From Gilvibacter sediminis (lineage in GTDB: Bacteria; Bacteroidota; Bacteroidia; Flavobacteriales; Flavobacteriaceae): a stretch of 64,000 nt of DNA. Below the pieces are notes generated by a model. It made no database searches. It worked only from the letters and a program-made list of their open reading frames with translations, and had not been told where the DNA came from. Location: NCBI RefSeq assembly GCF_028561565.1, contig NZ_JAQQTE010000022.1, forward strand, positions 3,716 to 67,715, written 5' to 3'. The position numbers and the translations under genes were made by a program. Position 1 is the stretch's first letter. Every line of letters starts with the position of its first letter. This document shows positions 26,774 to 34,246 of this stretch, piece by piece.

Positions 26774-27784
26774 ATGTATACATCACGAATCTCCGGCTTG
26801 GGTTTCTACGTTCCTGAGCATGTGGTAACCAATGACGACCTTTCTAAAGTAATGGACACCAATGATGCCTGGATCCAAGAACGCACCGGTATCAAAGAAC
26901 GCCGACACATTCTTCCTGGTGATGGAAACACTACCAGTATTATGGGAACTAAAGCAGCTCGTATTGCTATTGAACGTGCTGGAATAGACCCCAATGATAT
27001 AGAACTGATCATCTTTGCCACTTTGAGTCCGGATATGTATTTCCCGGGAGGCGGAGTTCAAGTACAGGATCAATTGGGAATTGGAACGGTGCCGGCATTA
27101 GATGTTCGCAATCAATGTAGCGGCTTTGTCTATGCGCTTTCTACGGCAGATCAGTACATCAAAACCGGGATGTATAAAAATGTGCTCGTGATTGGTAGTG
27201 AGAACCACAGCGGTGGTTTGGACATGACCACACGTGGACGTGGCGTCTCTGTGATCTTTGGCGATGGCGCCGGAGCTGCTGTTGTATCTAGAAATGAAAC
27301 GGGAACAGGAGGAATCCTTTCCACACACCTACATTCAGAAGGAAAGCACAAGGATGAATTGGCATTGCAAGGCCCGAGCACGGGTTACTGGGTGCCGCAG
27401 ATCCTAGAAGAGAATCCGCAGGAAGACATTCCGTACTTCCCGTATATGAATGGCCAATTTGTTTTTAAAAATGCTGTTGTTCGTTTTTCTGAGGTGATCC
27501 AAGAAGGCTTGAAGGCGAATGGACTCGGCGTTGATGATATCGCTATGCTGATCCCGCATCAGGCTAATTTGCGTATCTCTCAATTCATTCAAAAGAAATT
27601 TGGGCTTGCAGACGAACAGGTCTTTAACAATATTCAAAAATACGGAAACACTACTGCTGCTTCCATTCCAATTGCACTCACCGAAGCCTGGGAAGCCGGT
27701 AAGATAAAATCTGGAGATCTTGTGGTCTTGGCTGCCTTTGGTAGTGGATTTACATGGGGTAGTGCCATAATTCGATGGGCATAA
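26774..27784 (+). CDS. 3-oxoacyl-ACP synthase III family (FabH-like) ketosynthase
   Basis: The 336-residue thiolase-fold enzyme has the KAS III triad Cys115 (NQCSGF), His262 (PHQANLRI) and Asn292 (KYGNTTAAS), and the Arg-rich CoA entry segment QERTGIKERRH. The family starts fatty-acid synthesis by condensing acyl-CoA with malonyl-ACP. This copy stands alone, without acpP, fabF or plsX neighbours, so it may be a paralogue making branched or special acyl chains. A good promoter precedes it and a hairpin follows the stop. Confidence 0.9.
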   Translation: MYTSRISGLGFYVPEHVVTNDDLSKVMDTNDAWIQERTGIKERRHILPGDGNTTSIMGTKAARIAIERAGIDPNDIELIIFATLSPDMYFPGGGVQVQDQLGIGTVPALDVRNQCSGFVYALSTADQYIKTGMYKNVLVIGSENHSGGLDMTTRGRGVSVIFGDGAGAAVVSRNETGTGGILSTHLHSEGKHKDELALQGPSTGYWVPQILEENPQEDIPYFPYMNGQFVFKNAVVRFSEVIQEGLKANGLGVDDIAMLIPHQANLRISQFIQKKFGLADEQVFNNIQKYGNTTAASIPIALTEAWEAGKIKSGDLVVLAAFGSGFTWGSAIIRWA

Positions 27785-27816
27785 AAAAAGCGCAACCTCC
27801 TAAGGAAATTGCGCTT
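27785..27816 (-). terminator. Terminator of propeller lipoprotein gene (usable from both sides)
   Basis: AAGCGCAA (27788-27795) pairs with TTGCGCTT (27809-27816). On the minus strand the hairpin is followed by TTTTTTAT, a good U-tract. It lies between convergent genes and may also slow transcription on the plus strand. Confidence 0.8.
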
Positions 27817-27834
27817 CTTAACATAAGTTAGGTC

Positions 27835-29328
27835 TTATTCAATAGGGGCCGAATAAATCTGAACGTCATTCTCATCCGTTATAGGATTGCCGTAAACAAC
27901 GTATAGTTTTCCGTTAAAAATGGTGATGGCGTGAATGGTGCTTCGCTCATCGCTATCCTCAAGGTTGTCTGCTAAGACGGTAAAACTACCATCTAAGGTG
28001 TCATACACACCAAAGTTGATGTTTCTATCGTCATCAAAGGTTCCGGGTTCACCGGCCTCAACGCGCGTCTCATAAGCGACATAGATCAAATTCTCTACGC
28101 GGGCTGCATAGGTATTGAATGCAGGTTCTGGCAGATCAAAAGTTGAAGTTCCTCCTGTATCAACATCGTAAATGAAGCTTTCTGTAAAGGCTATTTCGCC
28201 AGAGAAGTCATCACGACCTCCAAAGACGTACAGTTTGTTATTGATCAATTCTGTACCTGCGTGGAAACGAGCCGCAGGCAAGGTTCCCAACACTTCTAAG
28301 GCATCGGTCAAGTAATTGTAACGCGTCACATTGGAATTTGCAGTCGCCGTGAAATCAGTCCCAACAATAAAAGCGTTGTCGTCTTGTACGGCAAGGCCAA
28401 ATCGGGTTAAAACCAAACCGTGATTGAAAGAACTTACCGGATCCGCACCTAAGGCAATATCATAAGTATTCGCGAACTGCCCCCCAAAAGCGATAAGTTG
28501 ATCGTCTATGATATTGAGGCGCTTGGTCACGAAATCCGATTGAAAAAAAAGATTCTCGGTTTGGGTACCGTCGGTGAAATTGTACTTCAAAATACGCTCT
28601 GGGTTTGAGGTACCGTCACTCTGCGTATCGTCACGATGCACTAAAAACAGGCTGTTCTCGCTGTAAGAGCCTATGAGTCCACCGTTTCCATCACCCATAT
28701 ATCCTGGAGCCAGTAAAGTCACGTCAAAAGTGAAGTTTAGACCAGCGGCCGGAGGAGCTGCATAATCTGCTTCGGTTTTCTGAGTCAAGGTGAGCAGCAA
28801 GTCTCCATCGCCTTTTGGCAAAGGTCTAATGACCGCACTCAGGCTGCCATCGTCTGCAATGCTGAATGAAATTCTACCGTCAAGGGCAGTAAGCTCAGAG
28901 CTGCTTTCCGGTTCAAACGTAATGGAGGTTTCAATGGGAGATCGGTAATAATCCCTCAAGGTTTCATCTGCCGTAGTCGCATCGGTGCGAACGTCGTTGG
29001 CAGGTCGCCATTCCAAGTTTGTACCGGAGAAAATAAACTCATCGTCCTCGATGTTAAAGTTTCCGGTCAGTTCTAGATTTCCACTAGCGGTCTCTAAAAA
29101 CGCAGTTGCAATTTTCCAAGTGATGGTGTCGCCGCCGTTCAAGACATCTAGCGAGGCTTGTCGGGCTACTTCCAGATCATCATCTGTAGAACCACCATCG
29201 TCATCTGTGCCTCCGGTGGTGTCGTCGGTAGGATCGTCTTGATTGTCATCATCAGAAGAACAACCGACAAAAAGAACACCCGCAAATAGTAAAACGAGTA
29301 TTCGGATTGAATAAGATTTAAAAATCAT
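27835..29328 (-). CDS. Surface lipoprotein with Kelch-like beta-propeller
   Basis: This 497-residue protein begins MIFKSYSIRILVLLFAGVLFVGCSSDDD. It has a lipobox with an acidic stretch right after the Cys, which fits the Bacteroidetes lipoprotein export signal for surface display. A Asp/Thr/Gly-rich linker (residues 25-50) leads to an N-terminal beta domain (about 60-210), then Kelch-like repeats with paired hydrophobic strands and Gly motifs (LINNKLYVFGGRDD, ITIFNGKLYVVYG). The function is unknown; propellers of this type often bind glycans or proteins. The in-frame start 87 bp upstream lacks a signal peptide and is rejected. Confidence 0.83.
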   Translation of the reverse strand: MIFKSYSIRILVLLFAGVLFVGCSSDDDNQDDPTDDTTGGTDDDGGSTDDDLEVARQASLDVLNGGDTITWKIATAFLETASGNLELTGNFNIEDDEFIFSGTNLEWRPANDVRTDATTADETLRDYYRSPIETSITFEPESSSELTALDGRISFSIADDGSLSAVIRPLPKGDGDLLLTLTQKTEADYAAPPAAGLNFTFDVTLLAPGYMGDGNGGLIGSYSENSLFLVHRDDTQSDGTSNPERILKYNFTDGTQTENLFFQSDFVTKRLNIIDDQLIAFGGQFANTYDIALGADPVSSFNHGLVLTRFGLAVQDDNAFIVGTDFTATANSNVTRYNYLTDALEVLGTLPAARFHAGTELINNKLYVFGGRDDFSGEIAFTESFIYDVDTGGTSTFDLPEPAFNTYAARVENLIYVAYETRVEAGEPGTFDDDRNINFGVYDTLDGSFTVLADNLEDSDERSTIHAITIFNGKLYVVYGNPITDENDVQIYSAPIE

Positions 29329-29397
29329 AATTATAAGGTTTTGATTCAAGCCAAAGGAACGGCAAGCGAGGCTTGAACTCAATAACCAGTACAGGGT

Positions 29398-29426
29398 AAA
29401 AAAAACGCCCTCCAAAGAGGGCGTTT
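29398..29426 (-). terminator. Terminator downstream of TonB-type receptor gene
   Basis: AAACGCCCTC (29403-29412) pairs with GAGGGCGTTT (29417-29426) around CAAA. On the minus strand a run of T follows. The hairpin is 147 bp past the receptor stop; bases 29430-29573 otherwise show no gene. Confidence 0.82.
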
Positions 29427-29573
29427 CTATTTTTGCTTCACGGGTTCTAATACTTAAATGGCTAATTCAAATAAATTATAAACCTTGCTAGTGAGTATTA
29501 TAATAGACTCATAAACGGTGCCAATGTTTCATTTGATTTATGAGTTTAACGTTTTTATAACAGAATCAGGCAG

Positions 29574-32015
29574 TTAGAAGATCCCTCCGCTGCCTTCTTT
29601 CTCGTCATTATCACGTCTTTTACGTGACTTTGCACGGTATTTTCCACCTCCAAAGCGGTAGTTAAGACCTACAAAGACCGTATTGCTTTCCCAGTTGAAT
29701 TGCCCTTGTTGCAAGAATGGATTGTCTCCCACAAACTTAAAGCGCATGCTGTTAAAGATGTCGTTATAGTTTAAGCTGAAGGTACCTTGTCCGTCCCAAA
29801 GTGAAACTCGAGCTCCGAGGTTTACCATGACCATAGGATCTACCTCAAACTGAATGTTCTTGTTCTTTCCACGATACATTCCAAAGGCCGTAAAGGTCAC
29901 GGTTTTGGTCACCTTAAAGTTGTTGATCATTCTAAAGTTATAGGCCGTGTTGGTCACCTCTACGGTGTTGGTCTCAATATTGGCTGCTGTTGGGTTTTCA
30001 ATACTGCTGTCAATTTGCTCAGTGATCCCTTTTTGTTGTTGGGAGAACAGATCAAAACTCGCGTTGAAGTTCCACCATTTTGTTGGGCGGTAATTACTAG
30101 AAACCTCAAATCCATAGGCCGTGGTATTACTAAAGTTGTCAAAGGTTAAGATCACTTTGTTAACGTCCGTGCGGTCAATGAAAACTGCTCGGTTGATCTC
30201 GTCCTCAATGATTCTATAAAACACACCCGCGGTAATAGAACCTTTTCCAATATTACGCGTATAGTTCGTCTCAAAAGAGTTGGTGAACTGAGGCTCCAAG
30301 GTGGTATTACCAAAAGAGGAGATCAGCGGGGTGCTCCATTCACGGATCGGGTTTACTTGCCCTACACCCGGACGGTCCACACGACGGCTGTAGCTTACCT
30401 GGAACTGATTCTTCTCAGAAGGAGAATAGGTCACAAAAGCAGAAGGATACAGCTGCACATAATCATTGGTGAAAGCTCTTACGCTGTTGGTGTCTGCGCG
30501 AACCTCAACAGTTTCTGCGCGTGCACCGAGCTGCCAGCTCCATTTTTCGTAGTTCTTTCCAAGACTTACGTAAGCGGAATAAATATCTCGAGAGTATTCA
30601 AAGACCGTGCTCGGCGTATCGATCAGATCGCCGTTGGCGTTCAAGGTCTGTCCCGTAGAACTGTAATCGATGTCTGTATTGAACAGCCGGGCTTGCAGTC
30701 CAGCCTCCAATTTCATGCTTTCGCTCAAAGGATTGGTGTAGTCCAAGTTTACCGTCAAACGGCTTCGCTCGGTATCTACAAAGTCCATATAATCTTCTGT
30801 TGGGCTGTTGCCGCGGAAGCGGAAATTCGCATCCTCATCACTTTCAAAATCGTTGAAGTCGGCTTCCAATTCAATATTGTGACCTTCTTTAGCAAAATCC
30901 AATTTATAGTTGAAGTTATACTGCTGACTCATATTGTCAATGGCGTTGTCAAAGAGTTGACTCTGATCCAAACTCGGGTCGTCCAAGAAAAAGATATTTG
31001 TAGTTCCATCCACACCACCGTCAAATAAGTTCTGATTGGTGAAGAAGGATAGGGTATTCTTTTCATTCAAATACACATCCACACCTACTTTAAAGAGGTT
31101 GGATTTGTTGTTGTCTAGAAAGTTGAACTGCTGATCGGAATTGTCATTCGGTCTAAAAATATTACCGAAGTTCTCATTCTTGGCGTAATTCCCTCCGTAA
31201 CTTCCGTAAAGGTTGAACTTTCCGTTTCTGTAGTTGAGGTTGACTCCGGTGTTGAATTTAGCCTGACGCTGATAGGTCAAACCTACATTGATGTCACCAT
31301 TGAAACCGACCAAAGCGTTCTTCTTCAATACGATATTGATGATACCACTCATTCCTTCTGGATTGTACTTCGCAGATGGATTGGTGATCAGCTCAATTTT
31401 CTCAATAGAGGTTGATGGGATCTGTCGCAATAACTGCGCTGCAGGTACATTGGTCAATTTGCCGTCTACCATTACTTGTACGTTTTGGTTTCCGCGTAAG
31501 GCAATAGCACCGGTTTGTTGGTCCACACTTACAGAAGGCAAGTTGTTCATAATGTCTGAAGCCGTCGGGCCTGCCGTAGTGAGGTCTCTACCCACAGTGA
31601 TCACCTTCCTATCGAGCTTCTGCTCGATGGTGGTGCGCTCTGCGGTAACGACAACTTCATCTAGGGATTCCACATCTTCTTCCAAGTCCACTCGGCCCAG
31701 ATCAACCTTGCGGTTGGCTCTGGAGATCTCCACTTGTTTGATGTAATTCTTGTAGCCTATATATTGGATATCGACCTTGACGTTCCCTACGGGAATGTCT
31801 TTGATCTCAAATTGTCCATTATCATCGGTGATGCCCCCAGTGATCACTTGATTGTTCATGTCCATTATGGCCACGGTCACGTAAGGGATAGGTTCTTGAA
31901 GGTTCTTATCGTAAACTACTCCGCTAATAGTTCCAATCTTTTCTGTGTCTGGATTAGGTTCGGAATAGGCAAAAAGGGGTAGGCATAGCAATAGCCATAC
32001 TGCTAACTGTTTCAT
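29574..32015 (-). CDS. Outer-membrane beta-barrel receptor with CarboxypepD_reg and plug domains
   Basis: The 813-residue protein has a signal peptide (MKQLAVWLLLCLPLFAYS), a carboxypeptidase-regulatory-like domain (about 28-115; GTISGVVYDKNLQEPIPYVTVAI), a TonB-dependent receptor plug (about 120-235; SLDEVVVTAERTTIEQKLDRKVITV, ALRGNQNVQVMVDGK) and a barrel of the 'OMP_b-brl_3' type with many aromatic-ended strands. There is no SusD partner next to it, so a non-SusCD receptor is likely, with unknown substrate. The C-terminal tail is short and very basic (YRAKSRKRRDNDEKEGSGG), which is unusual because receptors normally end in an aromatic residue of the last strand. Confidence 0.92.
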   Translation of the reverse strand: MKQLAVWLLLCLPLFAYSEPNPDTEKIGTISGVVYDKNLQEPIPYVTVAIMDMNNQVITGGITDDNGQFEIKDIPVGNVKVDIQYIGYKNYIKQVEISRANRKVDLGRVDLEEDVESLDEVVVTAERTTIEQKLDRKVITVGRDLTTAGPTASDIMNNLPSVSVDQQTGAIALRGNQNVQVMVDGKLTNVPAAQLLRQIPSTSIEKIELITNPSAKYNPEGMSGIINIVLKKNALVGFNGDINVGLTYQRQAKFNTGVNLNYRNGKFNLYGSYGGNYAKNENFGNIFRPNDNSDQQFNFLDNNKSNLFKVGVDVYLNEKNTLSFFTNQNLFDGGVDGTTNIFFLDDPSLDQSQLFDNAIDNMSQQYNFNYKLDFAKEGHNIELEADFNDFESDEDANFRFRGNSPTEDYMDFVDTERSRLTVNLDYTNPLSESMKLEAGLQARLFNTDIDYSSTGQTLNANGDLIDTPSTVFEYSRDIYSAYVSLGKNYEKWSWQLGARAETVEVRADTNSVRAFTNDYVQLYPSAFVTYSPSEKNQFQVSYSRRVDRPGVGQVNPIREWSTPLISSFGNTTLEPQFTNSFETNYTRNIGKGSITAGVFYRIIEDEINRAVFIDRTDVNKVILTFDNFSNTTAYGFEVSSNYRPTKWWNFNASFDLFSQQQKGITEQIDSSIENPTAANIETNTVEVTNTAYNFRMINNFKVTKTVTFTAFGMYRGKNKNIQFEVDPMVMVNLGARVSLWDGQGTFSLNYNDIFNSMRFKFVGDNPFLQQGQFNWESNTVFVGLNYRFGGGKYRAKSRKRRDNDEKEGSGGIF

Positions 32016-32154
32016 TTTTCGATTGTTTGATTGATGATGAATAATACAACCTTTTCCAGCAGGCCTTCGCCAGAAAAAGTTATGTCAATAAGACTGCTGA
32101 GATTAATTCTTGTTACAAGAAAAATTCATTTTAACATTTCTTATATAGAAGGGT

Positions 32155-32302
32155 CATAAAAGAACAAACCCGGTCTTGAGAAAGACCGGGTCTGAGACCT
32201 TACTGCAATAATTAACACTAACCATCAACGTAAAAAATTGTAGCAGTAAGAAAGAAATATTTCTACTCTATAGACGGAGTAGAACCGCAGGTGTTACAGA
32301 TA
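32155..32302 (-). ncRNA. Candidate structured small RNA or leader
   Basis: Three inverted repeats lie in line: TTCTACTC/GAGTAGAA (32261-32268 with 32277-32284), CTTACTGC/GCAGTAAG (32199-32206 with 32243-32250) and ACCCGGTCTT/AAGACCGGGT (32168-32177 with 32182-32191). Read on the minus strand, the last is followed by TTTGTTCTTTT and looks like a terminator. A weak -7 box TAAAATTG lies at 32307-32314. Strand and ends are inferred, and it could instead be an attenuator in the receptor's 5' leader. Confidence 0.35.
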
Positions 32303-32328
32303 AATTCAATTTTAACGTTGTTTTATGT

Positions 32329-32336
32329 TAAATTTG
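32329..32336 (+). promoter_or_regulatory. -7 box for CoA-binding protein gene
   Basis: TAAATTTG matches TAnnTTTG exactly. The ATG is 27 nt downstream. A properly spaced -33 element was not seen. Confidence 0.5.
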
Positions 32337-32363
32337 AAAGAGGCCTTAAGGCTTTAAAAAATT

Positions 32364-32735
32364 ATGGAAACAAAGAAGAATAAAACCTTGGTGCTCGGAG
32401 CCAGTTTAAAATCCAATCGTTATTCCTATTATGCCATTGAGCGTTTGGTAGCTCACAAGCAGCCGGTTGTGGCTATTGGGCTTAGAGCAGGAACAGTCGC
32501 GGGTATTCCAATTGAAACCACCTTGTTGTCCTTTGAAGGCATTGATACGGTAACCCTCTATTTGAATCCGCAGCGACAACAACAGTACTACGATTATATC
32601 ATCGGCTTAAAACCCAGAAGAGTGATCTTTAACCCGGGTACAGCAAATCTCGAGTTTGAAAATAAATTACGCGCTCACGGCATTCTGGCCGACCGTGCCT
32701 GTACGCTCGTCCTTCTCAGTACGAATCAGTATTAA
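32364..32735 (+). CDS. CoA-binding domain protein
   Basis: The 123-residue protein is a single Rossmann-like CoA-binding domain (KTLVLGASLKSNRYSYYAIERLVAHKQPVVAIGLR, then a GIPIETTLLSFEGIDTVTLYLNPQ segment). Such stand-alone domains resemble the nucleotide-binding part of succinyl-CoA synthetase, but their role is unknown. Its last 69 bases overlap the 3' end of the convergent symporter gene, an unusually long overlap, so the C-terminal residues of both proteins are constrained by each other. Confidence 0.87.
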   Translation: METKKNKTLVLGASLKSNRYSYYAIERLVAHKQPVVAIGLRAGTVAGIPIETTLLSFEGIDTVTLYLNPQRQQQYYDYIIGLKPRRVIFNPGTANLEFENKLRAHGILADRACTLVLLSTNQY

Positions 32736-34169
32736 GCCCAATAAGGTCAAGGCTCCGTTTAGGATCAGAATAAAGAATCCCCACTCAAAATTCAAATAGG
32801 TCGCAGATGCCCAGCTAATGGCATAGCCCAAAAAGGGAGTGAGTACAGCAATAATTGGGACCAAATGATCTTTTACCTTCCAATTGGAGAACAAACCAAA
32901 GGCGTACAGTCCCAATAATGGCCCGTAGGTATAGCCGGCATAGGTGAGTAGTTTGGTGATCACACTTTGATCTGCAATGAGGTATTTAAAGCCGATTATA
33001 ACCAGCAATAACACGAAGGACATGGCCACGTGAACGCGTTTGCGAATCTTTTTAGCTTCGGATTCTGATTTGTTCTCTTCAATGTTTAGTATGTCAATAC
33101 TAAAACTAGTGGTCAGCGAGGTGAGCGCACTGTCTGCGCTGGAATAAGCCGCCGCGATAAGCCCTAACATAAAGAGCCCCGCGATACCAATACCCAAGCC
33201 AGATTCAACAGCCACGGTTGGGAAGAGTTGATCCCTTACGGCATCAATACCGTTGTTTTGCGCATAAATGGTAAGCAGTAATCCCAGCACTAAGAAGATA
33301 AAGTTCACCACGGTAAGTACCACGGTAAACCAGAACATATTCTTTTGGGCATCGCCGATATTTTTACAGGTGAGGTTTTTTTGCATCATGTCTTGATCCA
33401 ATCCAGTCATCACAATGGCAATAAAAGCGCCGCTTATGAATTGCTTGATAAAATGCTGACCCGATTTCCAATCATCAAAAAAGAACATTTTAGAAAGCTC
33501 ACTTTCTGCAATGGTGTTGGTGAGTCCGCCTAAAGACAAGCCCATATCCGCAGAGATGATGTAGATGGCAACTCCCACCGCAACTAACATGAATAAGGTT
33601 TGCAAGGTATCTGTCCAGACAATGGTTTTAATACCACTTTTAAAGGTGTACAGCCAGATCAGCAGTATGGTGATGGCCACGGTAACCGCAAAAGGAACTC
33701 CGGTTCCGCCCATGAAAGGCATCTTGTCAAAAACTAAGTATTGGAGTACGTTCGCCACTAAGTAAAGTCTAAAGCTCGCGCCAACTATTCGCGAAAGCAG
33801 AAAAAAAGAGGCTCCCGTTTTATAGGATTTTTCCCCAAATCTCACTTTTAAATAGCCGTAAATTGAGGTCAAATTTAAGCGGTAATACAGAGGCATTAAG
33901 ATCATACCAATGACAGCATAACCCACAGTGTAACCCAACACCACTTGAAAATAACTGAACTGTGAAGCAGCGACTTGTCCGGGTACGGAAATGAACGTAA
34001 CCCCGCTTAAACTGGCGCCTATCATGCCAAAGGCTACCACGTACCAAGGCGATTTATTACTGGCTTTAAAGAAGTCTGCATTGCTGCCGCCCTTGTTGGT
34101 TAAAAAGGAGATGAGAATCAAAATTCCAAAGTAACCGGCAATTAATAGAAGGATGTGGGTAGGGTTCAT
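32667..34169 (-). CDS. Sodium:solute symporter family transporter
   Basis: The 500-residue protein has about 13 transmembrane helices of the LeuT-like SSS family: start NPTHILLLIAGYFGILILISF, GMIGASLSGVTFISVPG (sodium-site helix) and LFMLGLIAAAYSSADSALTSLTTSF (the family signature in helix 8). It couples Na+ entry to uptake of an unknown solute. The ATG at 34169 gives the expected N-terminus; the longer frame to 34298 crosses into the divergent gene and is rejected. Its 3' end overlaps the CoA-binding gene by 69 bp. Confidence 0.92.
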   Translation of the reverse strand: MNPTHILLLIAGYFGILILISFLTNKGGSNADFFKASNKSPWYVVAFGMIGASLSGVTFISVPGQVAASQFSYFQVVLGYTVGYAVIGMILMPLYYRLNLTSIYGYLKVRFGEKSYKTGASFFLLSRIVGASFRLYLVANVLQYLVFDKMPFMGGTGVPFAVTVAITILLIWLYTFKSGIKTIVWTDTLQTLFMLVAVGVAIYIISADMGLSLGGLTNTIAESELSKMFFFDDWKSGQHFIKQFISGAFIAIVMTGLDQDMMQKNLTCKNIGDAQKNMFWFTVVLTVVNFIFLVLGLLLTIYAQNNGIDAVRDQLFPTVAVESGLGIGIAGLFMLGLIAAAYSSADSALTSLTTSFSIDILNIEENKSESEAKKIRKRVHVAMSFVLLLVIIGFKYLIADQSVITKLLTYAGYTYGPLLGLYAFGLFSNWKVKDHLVPIIAVLTPFLGYAISWASATYLNFEWGFFILILNGALTLLGLILIRTEKDERTGTVGQNAVSA

Positions 34170-34216
34170 GAGCGCTAACTTGTTTAAAATGTATAACAAA
34201 TCCAAATTTCGATTCG

Positions 34217-34224
34217 TATATTTG
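34217..34224 (+). promoter_or_regulatory. -7 box for T9SS propeller protein gene
   Basis: TATATTTG matches TAnnTTTG, 22 nt before the ATG at 34247. The two divergent genes here share only 77 bp. Confidence 0.5.
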
Positions 34225-34246
34225 AAAGTCTTCAAAAAAATCAACC

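Larger units (their letters stand above)
32016..32363. other. 348-bp divergent intergenic region with three hairpins
   Basis: No open reading frame is credible here. It holds the upstream region of the TonB-type receptor (minus), three hairpins at 32168-32284, and the promoter of the CoA-binding gene (plus). Close to the receptor start are short GATTG-type direct repeats. The receptor promoter could not be identified with confidence; TAACTTTT on the minus strand at 32080-32087 is the best candidate. Confidence 0.6.

Noticed and set aside
30357-31028. Plus-strand ORF of 223 codons inside the TonB-type receptor
   Set aside because: The minus-strand receptor has full domain support; the shadow ORF shows no domain or signal.
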